Part shown: piece after piece, positions 54,605 through 63,472 of the stretch
How the letters are laid out: each line of letters begins with the position of its first letter
Position numbering within the stretch: the first letter of the stretch is position 1
Origin: Aphodosoma sp045658305
GTDB taxonomy: Bacteria > Bacteroidota > Bacteroidia > Bacteroidales > Paludibacteraceae
Direction of reading: 5' to 3'
DNA: 64,000 bases
NCBI GenBank assembly: GCA_045658305.1
Contig: JAZOUT010000087.1
Coordinates: forward strand, 1 to 64,000
Notes under the pieces: model-generated
Database searches by the model: none
What the model saw: the letters and a program-made list of their open reading frames with translations, nothing else
Told to the model about the DNA's origin: nothing
Made by a program: the position numbers and the translations under genes

Positions 54605-57586
54605 CTAATGCGCCTCAAGCCAATTCGACCCCACACCAATATCCACTCGCAATGGCACCGACAATTTCACGGCTCCTTCCATCTCTTCGCGCACCAATGC
54701 CTTCACTCTTTCCACCTCATCAAGCGGAACGTTAAAGTTCAATTCGTCGTGCACTTGCAATAGCATCTCTGCCTTCAATCCCTCGCGCTTTAATCTATCG
54801 GCTATCTTCACCATTGCTATCTTTATAATATCTGCCGCCGTGCCTTGTATTGGCGCATTCACAGCATTGCGCTCGGCATATCCTCTCACATTTGCGTTCC
54901 GTGAATTTATATCTGGCAAATATCTCCTGCGGTGCAACATCGTCTCTACATACCCATCTCTACGCGCATTCTCTATCGTTGTGTCAATATAATCTTTCAC
55001 ACCTGGGAAGCTCATAAAGTATCCATCTATCAACTCCTTAGCCTCAGCACGCGATATACCCAATCTCTCCGACAACCCAAAAATAGAGATACCATATATA
55101 ATGCCAAAATTCGCAGTCTTAGCCTTCCTACGCATATCGCTCGTCACCTCCTCAATCGGCACTTTATAGATATTTGCTGCCGTTGCCGCGTGAATGTCAT
55201 GGTCGGCATTGAACGCCGCCAACATATTCTCATCTTGCGACAAATGCGCCATCAATCTTAGCTCTACTTGCGAGTAGTCGGCCGACATAAACACGTGCCC
55301 TTCAGATGCTATGAATGCCTTGCGTATCTCTTTGCCTTGCTCATCGCGAATAGGTATATTCTGCAAGTTTGGGTTCGACGACGACAATCGTCCCGTAGCC
55401 GTAACGGTTTGGTTAAACGATGTATGCACTCTGCCTGTCCGCCCATTTATCAATTTTGGCAATGCATCTATATAGGTGCTGAGCAACTTCTTCACTCCCC
55501 TATATTCCAATATCTCGCCCACCACTGGGTGTTTCGCTCTCAATCCCTCCAATGTCTCCTCGTCCGTAACATATTGTCCACTTTTTGTTTTCTTAGCTTT
55601 ATCGCTTATTTTCAACACATCAAACAACAATTCTCCCACCTGTTTAGGCGAACTAATATTTAGGTTCGAGCCCGATATTTCACGTATATGACGCTCTATG
55701 CGCTGCATTTCGGCTGTCATCACGCCCGACGATTGCGCCAATGCAAAGTCGTCTATTATCACCCCCGTGCGCTCCATCTCTGCCAACACTCTCACGAGTG
55801 GCATCTCCACTTCATAAAACAATCTCGCCAAACTTCCATTGTCCCCACTATTGTCCCCCTGTCTTAGGGGGACGAGCGTAGCGGAGGGGGTCAAACCCAC
55901 AGGGGGCAAACTCACGGGGGTCAAACCCTCGGGGGTCAAACTCAATTGTGGCTCCAACACACCCCTCAATCGCAACGTAATATCAGCATCCTCTGCCGCA
56001 TAATTGGTTATCTTATCCAACGGCACATCGCGCATCGACCCCTGATTCTTTCCCTTCGCGCCTATCAACTCATCGATATGTATTGTCTTATATTTCAACA
56101 ATATCTCTGCCAAGTAGTCCATACTATGACGCAACTCTGGTTGCAACAAATAGTGCGCTATCATCGTGTCAAATAGTTGTCCTTTCAACTCAACACCATA
56201 ATTTGCCAGCACCATCAAGTCGTATTTAATGTTATGCCCCGTCTTCTCAATCGCCTCATTCTCAAATACTGCGCGAAACAAATCTACCGTCTTTTGAGCC
56301 TCTGCCCTATCCTCACTCACCGGCACATAATATGCTGTAGGCAATTGTGAGTTCTCCGACAAGTCCGACAGGTCTGACCCGTCCAACAAATCCGAATTGT
56401 GCATTGTGCATTGTACATTGTGCATTGCAAAAGAAAATCCCACCAACTCCGCATCCAACACATCCAACGACGTAGTCTCTGTGTCGAACGCAAACATCTT
56501 CACCCCCATCAACATCTCCACCAACTCCCTCTGCTTCTCCTCCGTATCCACACACACATAATTCACCTTCTCAACATCAAAACTCGCAAACTTCACCTCC
56601 TCATTCTCAATTCTCAATTCTCCATTCTCAATTCTCAATTCCTCATTCCTAATTCCTAACTCCTCATTATCAAAAAGCGACCCCATCCCCGAATTATCCT
56701 TCACTCCTAACTCCTCATTCCTAATTCCTAATTTCTTAATGTGGCTCCTAAACTCCAACTCCTCATAGATTTCCACCAACGCCTTCACATCTGGCTCCTC
56801 TATCACAAATCGCGCCTCATCAAACTCTACAGGCGCATCGGTCTTTATCGTAGCCAAGAATTTCGAGAACCTAATCTGCTCCACATTTGCCTCCACCTTC
56901 GCCCTTAGCGCACCTTTTATTTCATCCGTATGCGACAACATATTGTCTATACCGCCAAATTGTTGCAACAACTTCACCGCTGTCTTCTCTCCCACGCCTG
57001 GGCAACCAGGTATGTTGTCCGACGCATCACCCATCAATCCCAACAAATCAATCACTTGCGCAGTCGATTCCAACCCCCATTTCTCCAACACCTCTGCCAC
57101 GCCGAGCGTATCAAATCCCGACCCGCCAAATCGTGGTTTATAGATTTTAATATTCTCTGTCACCAACTGCCCATAATCCTTATCAGGCGTCATCATCAAC
57201 ACCTCAAAACCCTCCTTCTCAGCCAACCCTGCCAACGTACCAATCACATCATCTGCCTCATAGCCCGGCACCTCAATCACCGGTATTCTATATGCCTCCA
57301 CTATCTGCTTGATGATAGGCACCGCCTTACGAATATCCTCTGGCGTAGCCTCACGATTTGCCTTATACTCCTCGTATGCCTCATGCCTGAATGTCGGACC
57401 CGACGGGTCGAACACCACTGCCAAATGCGAAGGCTTCTCCCGTGTCAACACATCCTCCAGCGTATTCACAAAACCAAATATCGCCGACGTATTCATCCCC
57501 TTCGAATTAATCCTCGGCATACGCATAAATGCATAATAAGCCCTATAAATCAACGCATAAGCATCAAGCAAAAACAATCTTTTCAT
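54605..57586 (-). CDS. polA: DNA polymerase I with three in-frame repeat insertions
   Basis: A 993-residue repair and Okazaki-fragment polymerase. The 5'-nuclease domain (about 1-285) has DAYALIYRAYYA, EADDVIGTLA and the GDASDNIPGCPGVG helix-hairpin-helix. The 3'-5' exonuclease has Exo I FDTETTSLD (about 368), Exo II TGHNIKYDL and Exo III YAAEDAD, so proofreading should be active. The polymerase domain carries motif A ADYSQVELR, motif B RRKAKTANFGIIYG and motif C LLQVHDELNF. Inserted low-complexity segments lie at about 286-331, 388-415 and 548-584. Each is translated DNA repeat in a linker or loop. The length exceeds the usual 910-950. A TAATTTTG element lies upstream at 57672. Confidence 0.96.
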   Translation of the reverse strand: MKRLFLLDAYALIYRAYYAFMRMPRINSKGMNTSAIFGFVNTLEDVLTREKPSHLAVVFDPSGPTFRHEAYEEYKANREATPEDIRKAVPIIKQIVEAYRIPVIEVPGYEADDVIGTLAGLAEKEGFEVLMMTPDKDYGQLVTENIKIYKPRFGGSGFDTLGVAEVLEKWGLESTAQVIDLLGLMGDASDNIPGCPGVGEKTAVKLLQQFGGIDNMLSHTDEIKGALRAKVEANVEQIRFSKFLATIKTDAPVEFDEARFVIEEPDVKALVEIYEELEFRSHIKKLGIRNEELGVKDNSGMGSLFDNEELGIRNEELRIENGELRIENEEVKFASFDVEKVNYVCVDTEEKQRELVEMLMGVKMFAFDTETTSLDVLDAELVGFSFAMHNVQCTMHNSDLLDGSDLSDLSENSQLPTAYYVPVSEDRAEAQKTVDLFRAVFENEAIEKTGHNIKYDLMVLANYGVELKGQLFDTMIAHYLLQPELRHSMDYLAEILLKYKTIHIDELIGAKGKNQGSMRDVPLDKITNYAAEDADITLRLRGVLEPQLSLTPEGLTPVSLPPVGLTPSATLVPLRQGDNSGDNGSLARLFYEVEMPLVRVLAEMERTGVIIDDFALAQSSGVMTAEMQRIERHIREISGSNLNISSPKQVGELLFDVLKISDKAKKTKSGQYVTDEETLEGLRAKHPVVGEILEYRGVKKLLSTYIDALPKLINGRTGRVHTSFNQTVTATGRLSSSNPNLQNIPIRDEQGKEIRKAFIASEGHVFMSADYSQVELRLMAHLSQDENMLAAFNADHDIHAATAANIYKVPIEEVTSDMRRKAKTANFGIIYGISIFGLSERLGISRAEAKELIDGYFMSFPGVKDYIDTTIENARRDGYVETMLHRRRYLPDINSRNANVRGYAERNAVNAPIQGTAADIIKIAMVKIADRLKREGLKAEMLLQVHDELNFNVPLDEVERVKALVREEMEGAVKLSVPLRVDIGVGSNWLEAH
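55837..55943. repeat. GGGGGTCAAAC repeat in polA
   Basis: Four copies of GGGGGTCAAAC/GGGGGCAAAC plus GGGGGACGAGCGTAGCGGAGGGGG. It is read as a Leu-Thr-Pro-rich linker between the exonuclease and polymerase domains, and is much more GC-rich than the surrounding gene. Confidence 0.85.
56341..56428. repeat. TCCGACAAG and GTGCATT repeats in polA
   Basis: TCCGAC-type 9-mers (read as SDLSDLS) are followed directly by GTGCATT/GTACATT heptamers (read as MHNVQCTMHN). They lie between Exo I and Exo II, in a surface loop. Confidence 0.85.
56598..56732. repeat. ATTCTCA/ATTCCTA repeats in polA
   Basis: About fifteen heptamers of ATTCTCA, ATTCCTA or CTCCTCA form two blocks, read as NEELGIRNEELRIENGELRI-type sequence. 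They occupy the linker after the 5'-nuclease domain. Confidence 0.85.
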
Positions 57587-57671
57587 AATTCAAATATTTA
57601 ATATCTTAATAAAAATCAACAACCATTATTGACCATCGACTATCGACGATTGTCCATCAACATTTCAACCA

Positions 57672-57679
57672 CAAAATTA
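57672..57679 (-). promoter_or_regulatory. Candidate promoter of polA
   Basis: TAATTTTG on the minus strand fits TAnnTTTG; no clear -33 partner at the usual spacing. Confidence 0.4.
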
Positions 57680-57734
57680 ACAAAAAAAATCCAAACAACC
57701 ATCACATTCCCACAAAAAATCCACACATAACAAA

Positions 57735-57820
57735 CCAGTGCAACCAGTGCAAGCAGTGCAACCCCCAAAAAACTGAAAATGCACCTTGCACACCTTGCAC
57801 TACTTGCACTACTTGCACTC
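57735..57820. repeat. Palindromic TGCAA array
   Basis: Left arm: AGTGCAACC/AGTGCAAGC 9-mers in tandem (57737-57763). Right arm: CTTGCACTA/CTTGCACAC 9-mers in tandem (57785-57820). The arms are reverse complements and can form a long register-variable hairpin. Confidence 0.8.
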
Positions 57821-57986
57821 CCAATCATGAGCGAAGCGAATAACTCTTAATTAACACAACGCCGCATGGCAATTTTATCGCCAAAGGCACAAAGACCTTC
57901 GGTTCTTAATTCTTAATTGTTAATTATTAATTCCCCCCCACTCATAGTGTGTACTACCCCACAGCAACCCTCAAGCAACCTGCAAG

Positions 57987-58155
57987 CAAGCAAACAGTCA
58001 AGGAGAGAACGCAAACACACACTCACAGTATGTGTTTTGCTGAGCGACGCAGACTGTTCACGACCGAAGGGAGTAAACCGTCAAAAAGCGAACGCAAAAA
58101 TACACAACGAGAGTGTGTATTCCGCAGTGTAGGGACACTCGGTTCGAGTGTCCTC
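57987..58155. repeat. Cluster of hairpins
   Basis: Two diverged copies of a 40-base unit (GAACGCAAA..CACACTC..GTGTxTTxxGC, near 58008 and 58088), each able to fold on itself. They are followed by the perfect hairpin GGACACTCG / CGAGTGTCC (58133-58141 with 58145-58153). Short frames here show no protein-like pattern. Confidence 0.6.
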
Positions 58156-58235
58156 TCAACCGACAGGTTGAAAAAAACATAATCATTTGTCTCTAACGAA
58201 ACATCGGACGCACGAACCGAGCATCCCTGCTAATA

Positions 58236-58267
58236 AGATACATCCCTCACGATGTATCTCTTTTTTT
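58236..58267 (+). terminator. Plus-strand terminator without an obvious gene
   Basis: AGATACATC (58236-58244) pairs with GATGTATCT (58251-58259), then CTTTTTTT on the plus strand. No coding gene precedes it on that strand, so it may end a non-coding RNA made from the hairpin cluster. Confidence 0.75.
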
Positions 58268-58341
58268 AATGAGTAAACAACATTAAACAATCATTTCTAT
58301 CTTAAACAATCACAAACCGTCAGTGCCCCAGCAAAATATCG

Positions 58342-58455
58342 TAACTTTGCACCGCATTTCATCACCCAACATAGCACTCCACAACACCCATCATCACATT
58401 AATCAAAAAAACATAAAAAAACTTATTGCCAATTACAAAAAAATCACTACCTTTG
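58342..58455 (+). promoter_or_regulatory. Two tandem promoters of the hydrogenase gene
   Basis: TAACTTTG at 58342-58349 and TACCTTTG at 58448-58455. The latter has TTG at 58426-58428 with 19-base spacing. The leaders would be about 195 and 90 bases. Confidence 0.65.
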
Positions 58456-58546
58456 TACCTTGAAAAATTATACACAAAAAAACTTCATCAAAGTGAGATA
58501 AAAAGCTCACTAATAACTAGTAACTAGTAACTAATCACTAAATATT

Positions 58547-60007
58547 ATGGCTTTTACTAACAATGTAATGATTGTTCGCCATGGTCTTTTGGCGAAACTC
58601 GTAAAACTTTGGAAAGAAGACAAACTCGTTGAAGAAATCGACGAGCTCCCTATCCAGCTCTCTCCACGTCAATCTAAAGTTCGTGGCCGTTGCTGTATTC
58701 ACAAAGAACGCGCAGTGTGGAAATACAAAACTTTCCCTCTCCTCGGCTTCGATATGTCTGACGAAGTGAGCGAAAACACTCCACTCTCTCACTATGCTAA
58801 AGAAGCTCTTGCTCGCCAAGAACGCACTAAAAAGAACATCATGTGCGTGATGGACGAAGCTTGCTCTTCTTGCGTTCAAACTAACTACGAAATCTCTAAC
58901 CTCTGCCGTGGTTGCGTTGCTCGTAGTTGTTATATGAACTGCCCTAAAAACGCAATTCACTTCAAATCTAATGGTCAAGCCGAAATCGACCACGATGTTT
59001 GTATCTCTTGCGGTATCTGTCACCAAAGCTGTCCTTACCACGCTATCATCTACGTGCCAGTGCCTTGCGAAGAAGCTTGCCCTGTAAAAGCTATCACTAA
59101 AGACGAACATGGCGTAGAGCACATCGACGAAAACAAATGTATCTATTGCGGTAAATGCGTCAACGCTTGCCCATTCGGTGCTATCTTCGAAATATCTCAA
59201 GTATTCGACATCCTCGAAACTATCAAAAACCCTAACAAAAAAATCGTGGCAATGGTAGCTCCTGCTATCCTTTCACAATTCAACACTACTCTCGAACACC
59301 TCTACGGCGCACTCAAAGAAATCGGCTTCGACGACGTTATCGAAGTTGCCCTCGGTGCTGACGAAACTACTCGTCGCGAAAGCCACGAGCTCATCGAGAA
59401 ACTCGAAGAAGGTCAACCATTCATGACTACTTCATGCTGCCCTTCTTACATCCAACTCGTAAAGAAACACATCCCAGAAATGGAAAAATATGTTTCTACT
59501 ACTCTCTCTCCAATGCGCTACACTGCCGAAATTGCTAAAGAAAAATATCCTGACTGCAAAACAGTATTCATCGGCCCATGTATCGCTAAACGTAAAGAGG
59601 CTGAATATAGCGAAAACGTTGACTTCGTAATGACTTTCGAAGAACTTGGCTCAATCCTCGACGGTATGGAAATCAACCTCGAACAAGTTGCTCCATTCCA
59701 AATCGACAAAGAAGCTTACCTCTCTTCTCATGGTTATGGTTCTACAGGCGGTGTAACTAAAGCTGTTGTTGAACACCTCGGTGGTCCAGAAGTTAACGCT
59801 CTTCTCCTCAGCAACCTCAACAAGAAAAACATCGGTCTCCTCCGTGCATACGCTAAATCTGGCAAATGCCCTAACCAATTCATCGAAGTTATGGCTTGCG
59901 AAAACGGCTGTATCAGCGGTCCTGTGACTCGTATTGACAAAGCTACTGCAGCTAAAGTCTATACAAAAGAATTAGCTAAAATGGCAACTCAACGAGAGCA
60001 AAAATAA
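58547..60007 (+). CDS. [FeFe] hydrogenase, group-B-like monomeric form
   Basis: A 486-residue cytoplasmic metalloenzyme that interconverts protons and H2, probably using ferredoxin. The N-terminal region has an unusual Cys set (DEACSSC at about 102-108, then CRGC and CYMNCP). Two ferredoxin-like 4Fe-4S motifs follow (CISCGICHQSCP and CIYCGKCVNACP), separated by a CEEACP segment. The H-cluster ligands are all present: L1 TSCCPSY (about 293), L2 GPCIAK (about 343) and L3 EVMACENGCISG (about 447). The TSCCPSY and GPCIAK forms fit group B better than group A (TSCCPGW, MPCxxK); this grouping is inferred. The HydE, F and G maturases are not in this window. C-ending codons dominate, consistent with high expression. 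Confidence 0.92.
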   Translation: MAFTNNVMIVRHGLLAKLVKLWKEDKLVEEIDELPIQLSPRQSKVRGRCCIHKERAVWKYKTFPLLGFDMSDEVSENTPLSHYAKEALARQERTKKNIMCVMDEACSSCVQTNYEISNLCRGCVARSCYMNCPKNAIHFKSNGQAEIDHDVCISCGICHQSCPYHAIIYVPVPCEEACPVKAITKDEHGVEHIDENKCIYCGKCVNACPFGAIFEISQVFDILETIKNPNKKIVAMVAPAILSQFNTTLEHLYGALKEIGFDDVIEVALGADETTRRESHELIEKLEEGQPFMTTSCCPSYIQLVKKHIPEMEKYVSTTLSPMRYTAEIAKEKYPDCKTVFIGPCIAKRKEAEYSENVDFVMTFEELGSILDGMEINLEQVAPFQIDKEAYLSSHGYGSTGGVTKAVVEHLGGPEVNALLLSNLNKKNIGLLRAYAKSGKCPNQFIEVMACENGCISGPVTRIDKATAAKVYTKELAKMATQREQK

Positions 60008-60028
60008 AATCATACAGATTACATAAAC

Positions 60029-60066
60029 AAAAAAGAGTGTGTTAGTTTTTTAACACACTCTTTTTT
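60029..60066. terminator. Terminator of the hydrogenase gene
   Basis: AAAAAAGAGTGTGTTA (60029-60044) pairs with TAACACACTCTTTTTT (60051-60066) around a 6-base loop. It is a very strong stem. Confidence 0.93.
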
Positions 60067-60116
60067 TATAAAAAAAACAAAAACTGCTCTACCCACACTC
60101 GCCCTATATAACAAAA

Positions 60117-60142
60117 AGGCTGTAAAAAAATCTTTACAGCCT
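60117..60142 (-). terminator. Terminator of the TonB-receptor-like gene
   Basis: AGGCTGTAAA (60117-60126) pairs with TTTACAGCCT (60133-60142), then TTTTT on the minus strand. Confidence 0.88.
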
Positions 60143-60165
60143 ATATCATAAACATTTACAAATCA

Positions 60166-62718
60166 TCAAAAATCCATACCTTCGTCCATACCTTCGCCAC
60201 CCATATCCATACCGCCTGATTGTGGACGTTGTTTTTTAGCACGCATATTACCAAAGTTGTAGGTCAATGTCACTGAGAACATTGTGCCTCGTGGCTCGTG
60301 AGATGAGTATTGCCAGAAGTTGTCGCCCCATGTAGTACTTGCCCAACGACGTGAGTTCAACAAGTCGCGAACCGAAATTGCAAGATTCAACTTACGGTCT
60401 AAGAAGCTTTTACGCACACCTAGGTCAACTACATATTGCGAGTTCATCTTGCCTTGTGCCACTACATCTGCCGAACGATACATACCGGTCAACTGAGCCG
60501 ACCATCCCATTGGTATCAAGAAGTTTGCCATCAATCGTGCATTCCAAGAGAAACTTTGTTGGAATGGGTAGAGCAAATCCAATTCGCCATCGAGGTTTGT
60601 ATCGTAGAACACACTATCCATCGCTGCATAATAGCAGTTTACGGTTGTGGTGAGATTCAACCATTTTGTGACTTTATTTTTTGCAACTACTTCAAGACCT
60701 GCACTCTGGCGGCGCGACACGTTTTCGAATGTCGAATACATCACGTTATCATCCAAATAACGCACACGTTCGATTGCATTGTCTGAGAAACGATAGTACA
60801 ATCCTGCCGATATTGCGTGGTCATCCCAAGTTTTAAGGTAGTTCAACTCTACTGCGCTCGAAATCTCTGGGTCCAATAATGGGTTACCGAACGAGATATT
60901 TGTCGAGTCGCTCATATCGCGGAACGAGTTGATCTGACGGCCACGAGGACGATTGATACGACGTGTGTAGTTGGCTTGCAACTCGTGATTATTTGGGAAT
61001 GCATACGACAAAAATGCTGTTGGATACACCTCGAAATAGCCTCGACGAGTTGACGACCACGCCGACTCTTCTTCTACATCGCGCGTACGCACAAACGTAT
61101 TTGTATATTCGCCACGCAAACCAAGCGACATACTGAATGGACCGAATTTCGCACCATAAGTAGCATACATCGCCGCAATCCACTCTTCATAATTGAAGTC
61201 ATTGAATTGAATCAAAAGGCTATCTATATACGACGTAGATGAATTCATGTCCAAATCCCAAGCTCTCGATGGCGACAAGCGTTGTTGCCATGAACCATAC
61301 AATCCAGCTTCGACTTTTTGTGTCTGTCCAATTTTTTGTGTATAATCCAATTTATAACGCGCACTTTGATTCTTTCCATCTTGGCGTTGAACTTGAGTAT
61401 ACTCATGAGTATATTCAGGACTCATTCCCAATTCTCCATTCCAACCATGAACAGCTGATTGGTCATAAATATAATCTCCCGAACGTTTATGACCCGAATA
61501 TTCGATACTTGTACGCACCTCCGAGCCCATCTTGTCTATTTCATACACATAATCTAACGCCATACTATAGGATGGATTTTTTCCATTCTGACGACTTTTT
61601 CTTACATACATTGTTGTATCCATCATAGACCAATCGACCTCAGTATAAAGAATATCATTCGCTGTTCCATTAACTCCACCATGACCCATCAACGAGATGC
61701 CGATTGTGCTCTTTTTAGAGATATGGAAATCGGCACCCATACGACCAAACAAGCCTAAAAACTTACGACTACTTGCCGACAAGGTGTTCAAATACGAAAG
61801 CGTATCGCCCCATTGTTCACGCACATCTTCATACGAATCCAACGGCAATCGCTCGAACGAATAACGATCTGTGTAGTTCTCCGACTCATGACTCATATAG
61901 CGCGCACCAAGATTGACATAAAAATCTACCAAACTACTATTATAATTGAAGTTAGCACCCACGTGTGCACCTGGTGCTGGAGATCCGATATTATACATAC
62001 CACCTGCCGACACCGAGCCGTAATAGCCTGCTTTACGGTCTTTTTTCAACACGAGGTTGATGATACCAGCTGTACCCTCTGGGTTGAATTTTGCCGATGG
62101 ATTGGTGATAACCTCCACTGCTTCAATACTTCCCGCAGGCATCTGCTCCAATATCTGAGCGCGGTTCTCTTCGGTCAAACCACTTGGTTTACCGTTAATC
62201 CACACCTCCACGCTCGACGAGTTTCTCAACGAAATATTACCCTCATTGTCAACATCTACCGATGGTATACCTTGCAACATCTCCGATGCCGAAGCACCCG
62301 ATGCCGCCAAGTTTTGGTCTACATTAAACACTTTTTTGTCGATATCAAATCGCATTTGTGACGCCTGACCTACTACTTCCACCTCGCCCAACATCTTGGC
62401 ATCTTCACGCAACACAAGTCGGCCCAATGCCACTTGGTCACTCAATGATTTCACGCTCACGTCACGTTTAATAGTTTGATAACCAACAAACGTAATATCC
62501 AATTCATACTCACCTGCAGGCACATTCAATACCTCGAAATGACCAGTCGCGTCAGATATTGCGCCATACACCGCGCTCTTATCCGACTTCGAGGTCAACA
62601 TAACATTCACAAAATCCAATGCCGAACCACCAGCATCTACAATTTTACCTTTTACTACGGCCGCCTCCATTGCCATCACAGCAAATACAGCCACCAAAAA
62701 CAATACAATTCTTTTCAT
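60166..62718 (-). CDS. TonB-receptor-like outer-membrane beta-barrel protein
   Basis: An 850-residue protein with a signal peptide (1-18). A carboxypeptidase-regulatory-like domain (about 20-105, GKIVDAGGSALDFVNVML) and a plug-like domain (about 115-225, including EMLQGIPSVDVDNEGNISLRN and NPSAKFNPEGTAGIINLVL) precede a barrel of the OMP_b-brl_3 type with many aromatic strand ends. The last barrel strand (GTMFSVTLTYNFGNM) is followed by a 25-residue extension rich in Met, Gly, Asp and Glu. This family lacks a clear substrate; some members take up peptides or siderophores and many have no known TonB dependence. It lies 99 bases after aroQ on the same strand and may be co-transcribed. Confidence 0.87.
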   Translation of the reverse strand: MKRIVLFLVAVFAVMAMEAAVVKGKIVDAGGSALDFVNVMLTSKSDKSAVYGAISDATGHFEVLNVPAGEYELDITFVGYQTIKRDVSVKSLSDQVALGRLVLREDAKMLGEVEVVGQASQMRFDIDKKVFNVDQNLAASGASASEMLQGIPSVDVDNEGNISLRNSSSVEVWINGKPSGLTEENRAQILEQMPAGSIEAVEVITNPSAKFNPEGTAGIINLVLKKDRKAGYYGSVSAGGMYNIGSPAPGAHVGANFNYNSSLVDFYVNLGARYMSHESENYTDRYSFERLPLDSYEDVREQWGDTLSYLNTLSASSRKFLGLFGRMGADFHISKKSTIGISLMGHGGVNGTANDILYTEVDWSMMDTTMYVRKSRQNGKNPSYSMALDYVYEIDKMGSEVRTSIEYSGHKRSGDYIYDQSAVHGWNGELGMSPEYTHEYTQVQRQDGKNQSARYKLDYTQKIGQTQKVEAGLYGSWQQRLSPSRAWDLDMNSSTSYIDSLLIQFNDFNYEEWIAAMYATYGAKFGPFSMSLGLRGEYTNTFVRTRDVEEESAWSSTRRGYFEVYPTAFLSYAFPNNHELQANYTRRINRPRGRQINSFRDMSDSTNISFGNPLLDPEISSAVELNYLKTWDDHAISAGLYYRFSDNAIERVRYLDDNVMYSTFENVSRRQSAGLEVVAKNKVTKWLNLTTTVNCYYAAMDSVFYDTNLDGELDLLYPFQQSFSWNARLMANFLIPMGWSAQLTGMYRSADVVAQGKMNSQYVVDLGVRKSFLDRKLNLAISVRDLLNSRRWASTTWGDNFWQYSSHEPRGTMFSVTLTYNFGNMRAKKQRPQSGGMDMGGEGMDEGMDF

Positions 62719-62817
62719 TATAATTATTATAGTCCAAATTATTTATACACTTCCAACTCGATAGACTACAAACCCACCAATAAGTTTAATCCAAAATTAA
62801 AAAAATTATAAAAATTC

Positions 62818-63240
62818 CTAATTCCTCATTGCAATCGCTTCCACTGCCAATCTATACGACTCCAATCCAAACCCCGAAATCACACCCACACAAGCTTTCG
62901 ACAACAATGACACCCTACGCTCCTCTTCACGAGCATAGATGTTGGTGATATGCACCTCTACCACAGGCGTTGTGATTGCCGCCACTGCATCAGCTATAGC
63001 CACCGAAGTATGAGTATAGCCACCAGCATTCAACACCACTCCATCTGCCGAAAATCCCACTTCGTGCAATTTATTGATTATCTCACCCTCTACATTCGAC
63101 TGATAATACTCTATCTCGCAATCGGCATATTGCGCTTTCAACACCTCTAAATAATCCTCAAATCGCGTAACCCCATACTTTTCTGGTTCACGAACACCCA
63201 ACAAATTCAAGTTAGGACCATTGATTATCACTATTTTCAT
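62818..63240 (-). CDS. aroQ: 3-dehydroquinate dehydratase, type II
   Basis: A 140-residue cytoplasmic enzyme of the shikimate pathway that dehydrates 3-dehydroquinate to 3-dehydroshikimate. The N-terminal GPNLNLLGVREPEKYG contains the catalytic Tyr (about residue 22) with the flexible lid Arg. LNAGGYTHTSVAI binds substrate, and EVHITNIYAREE supplies the catalytic His. The C-terminal GFGLESYRLAVEAI is typical. Length matches the dodecameric type II family. The promoter is at 63259; the TonB-receptor-like gene follows on the same strand. Confidence 0.97.
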   Translation of the reverse strand: MKIVIINGPNLNLLGVREPEKYGVTRFEDYLEVLKAQYADCEIEYYQSNVEGEIINKLHEVGFSADGVVLNAGGYTHTSVAIADAVAAITTPVVEVHITNIYAREEERRVSLLSKACVGVISGFGLESYRLAVEAIAMRN

Positions 63241-63258
63241 AATTCAAAAAAATTTTTG

Positions 63259-63266
63259 CAAAGTTA
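63259..63266 (-). promoter_or_regulatory. Promoter of aroQ
   Basis: TAACTTTG on the minus strand, preceded by TTTTTTTG, 18 bases before the start codon. Confidence 0.72.
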
Positions 63267-63317
63267 CAAAAAAAAACACAACTACCCAAAGGCATTCTTT
63301 CTACATTTTCAAGATTG

Positions 63318-63372
63318 CTTTATAGTATGTTTATAGTATATTTATCATATATTTATAGTATGTTATAGTATA
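63318..63372 (+). repeat. 11-bp tandem array, locus F
   Basis: Four units (TTTATAGTATG, TTTATAGTATA, TTTATCATATA, TTTATAGTATG) end in TTATAGTATA. They point toward the plus-strand gene at 63776. Confidence 0.85.
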
Positions 63373-63386
63373 CTTAAGGTAATACT

Positions 63387-63423
63387 AAAGAGAATCGAGA
63401 ATACTCTTATTTTTATTCTCTTT
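63387..63423 (+). terminator. Hairpin with T-run on the plus strand
   Basis: AAAGAGAAT (63387-63395) pairs with ATTCTCTTT (63415-63423), then TTTT. No plus-strand gene precedes it. Confidence 0.5.
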
Positions 63424-63431
63424 TTTTAAGA

Positions 63432-63472
63432 GCGGATAGTCCAGATATTCTGGAACGCTTCGCTTGTCTGGA
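63432..63472 (+). repeat. CCAGA-hairpin element, copy 2
   Basis: GCGGATAGTCCAGATATTCTGG with AACGCTTCGCTTGTCTGG matches the element at 33447-33488 read on the minus strand. It has the same orientation relative to the adjacent 11-bp array. Confidence 0.82.

Larger units (their letters stand above)
57587..58546. other. Long repeat-rich spacer before the hydrogenase gene
   Basis: No coding gene was accepted. It holds the polA upstream element, a palindromic TGCAA array, several hairpins ending in a plus-strand terminator, and two hydrogenase promoters. Confidence 0.7.

Noticed and set aside
57917..58182. Short plus-strand frames in the polA-hydrogenase spacer
   Set aside because: They run through hairpin repeats, have no promoter and show no protein-like composition.
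58538..59200. Minus-strand frame of 220 codons
   Set aside because: It is antisense to the hydrogenase gene, whose metal-binding motifs are on the plus strand.
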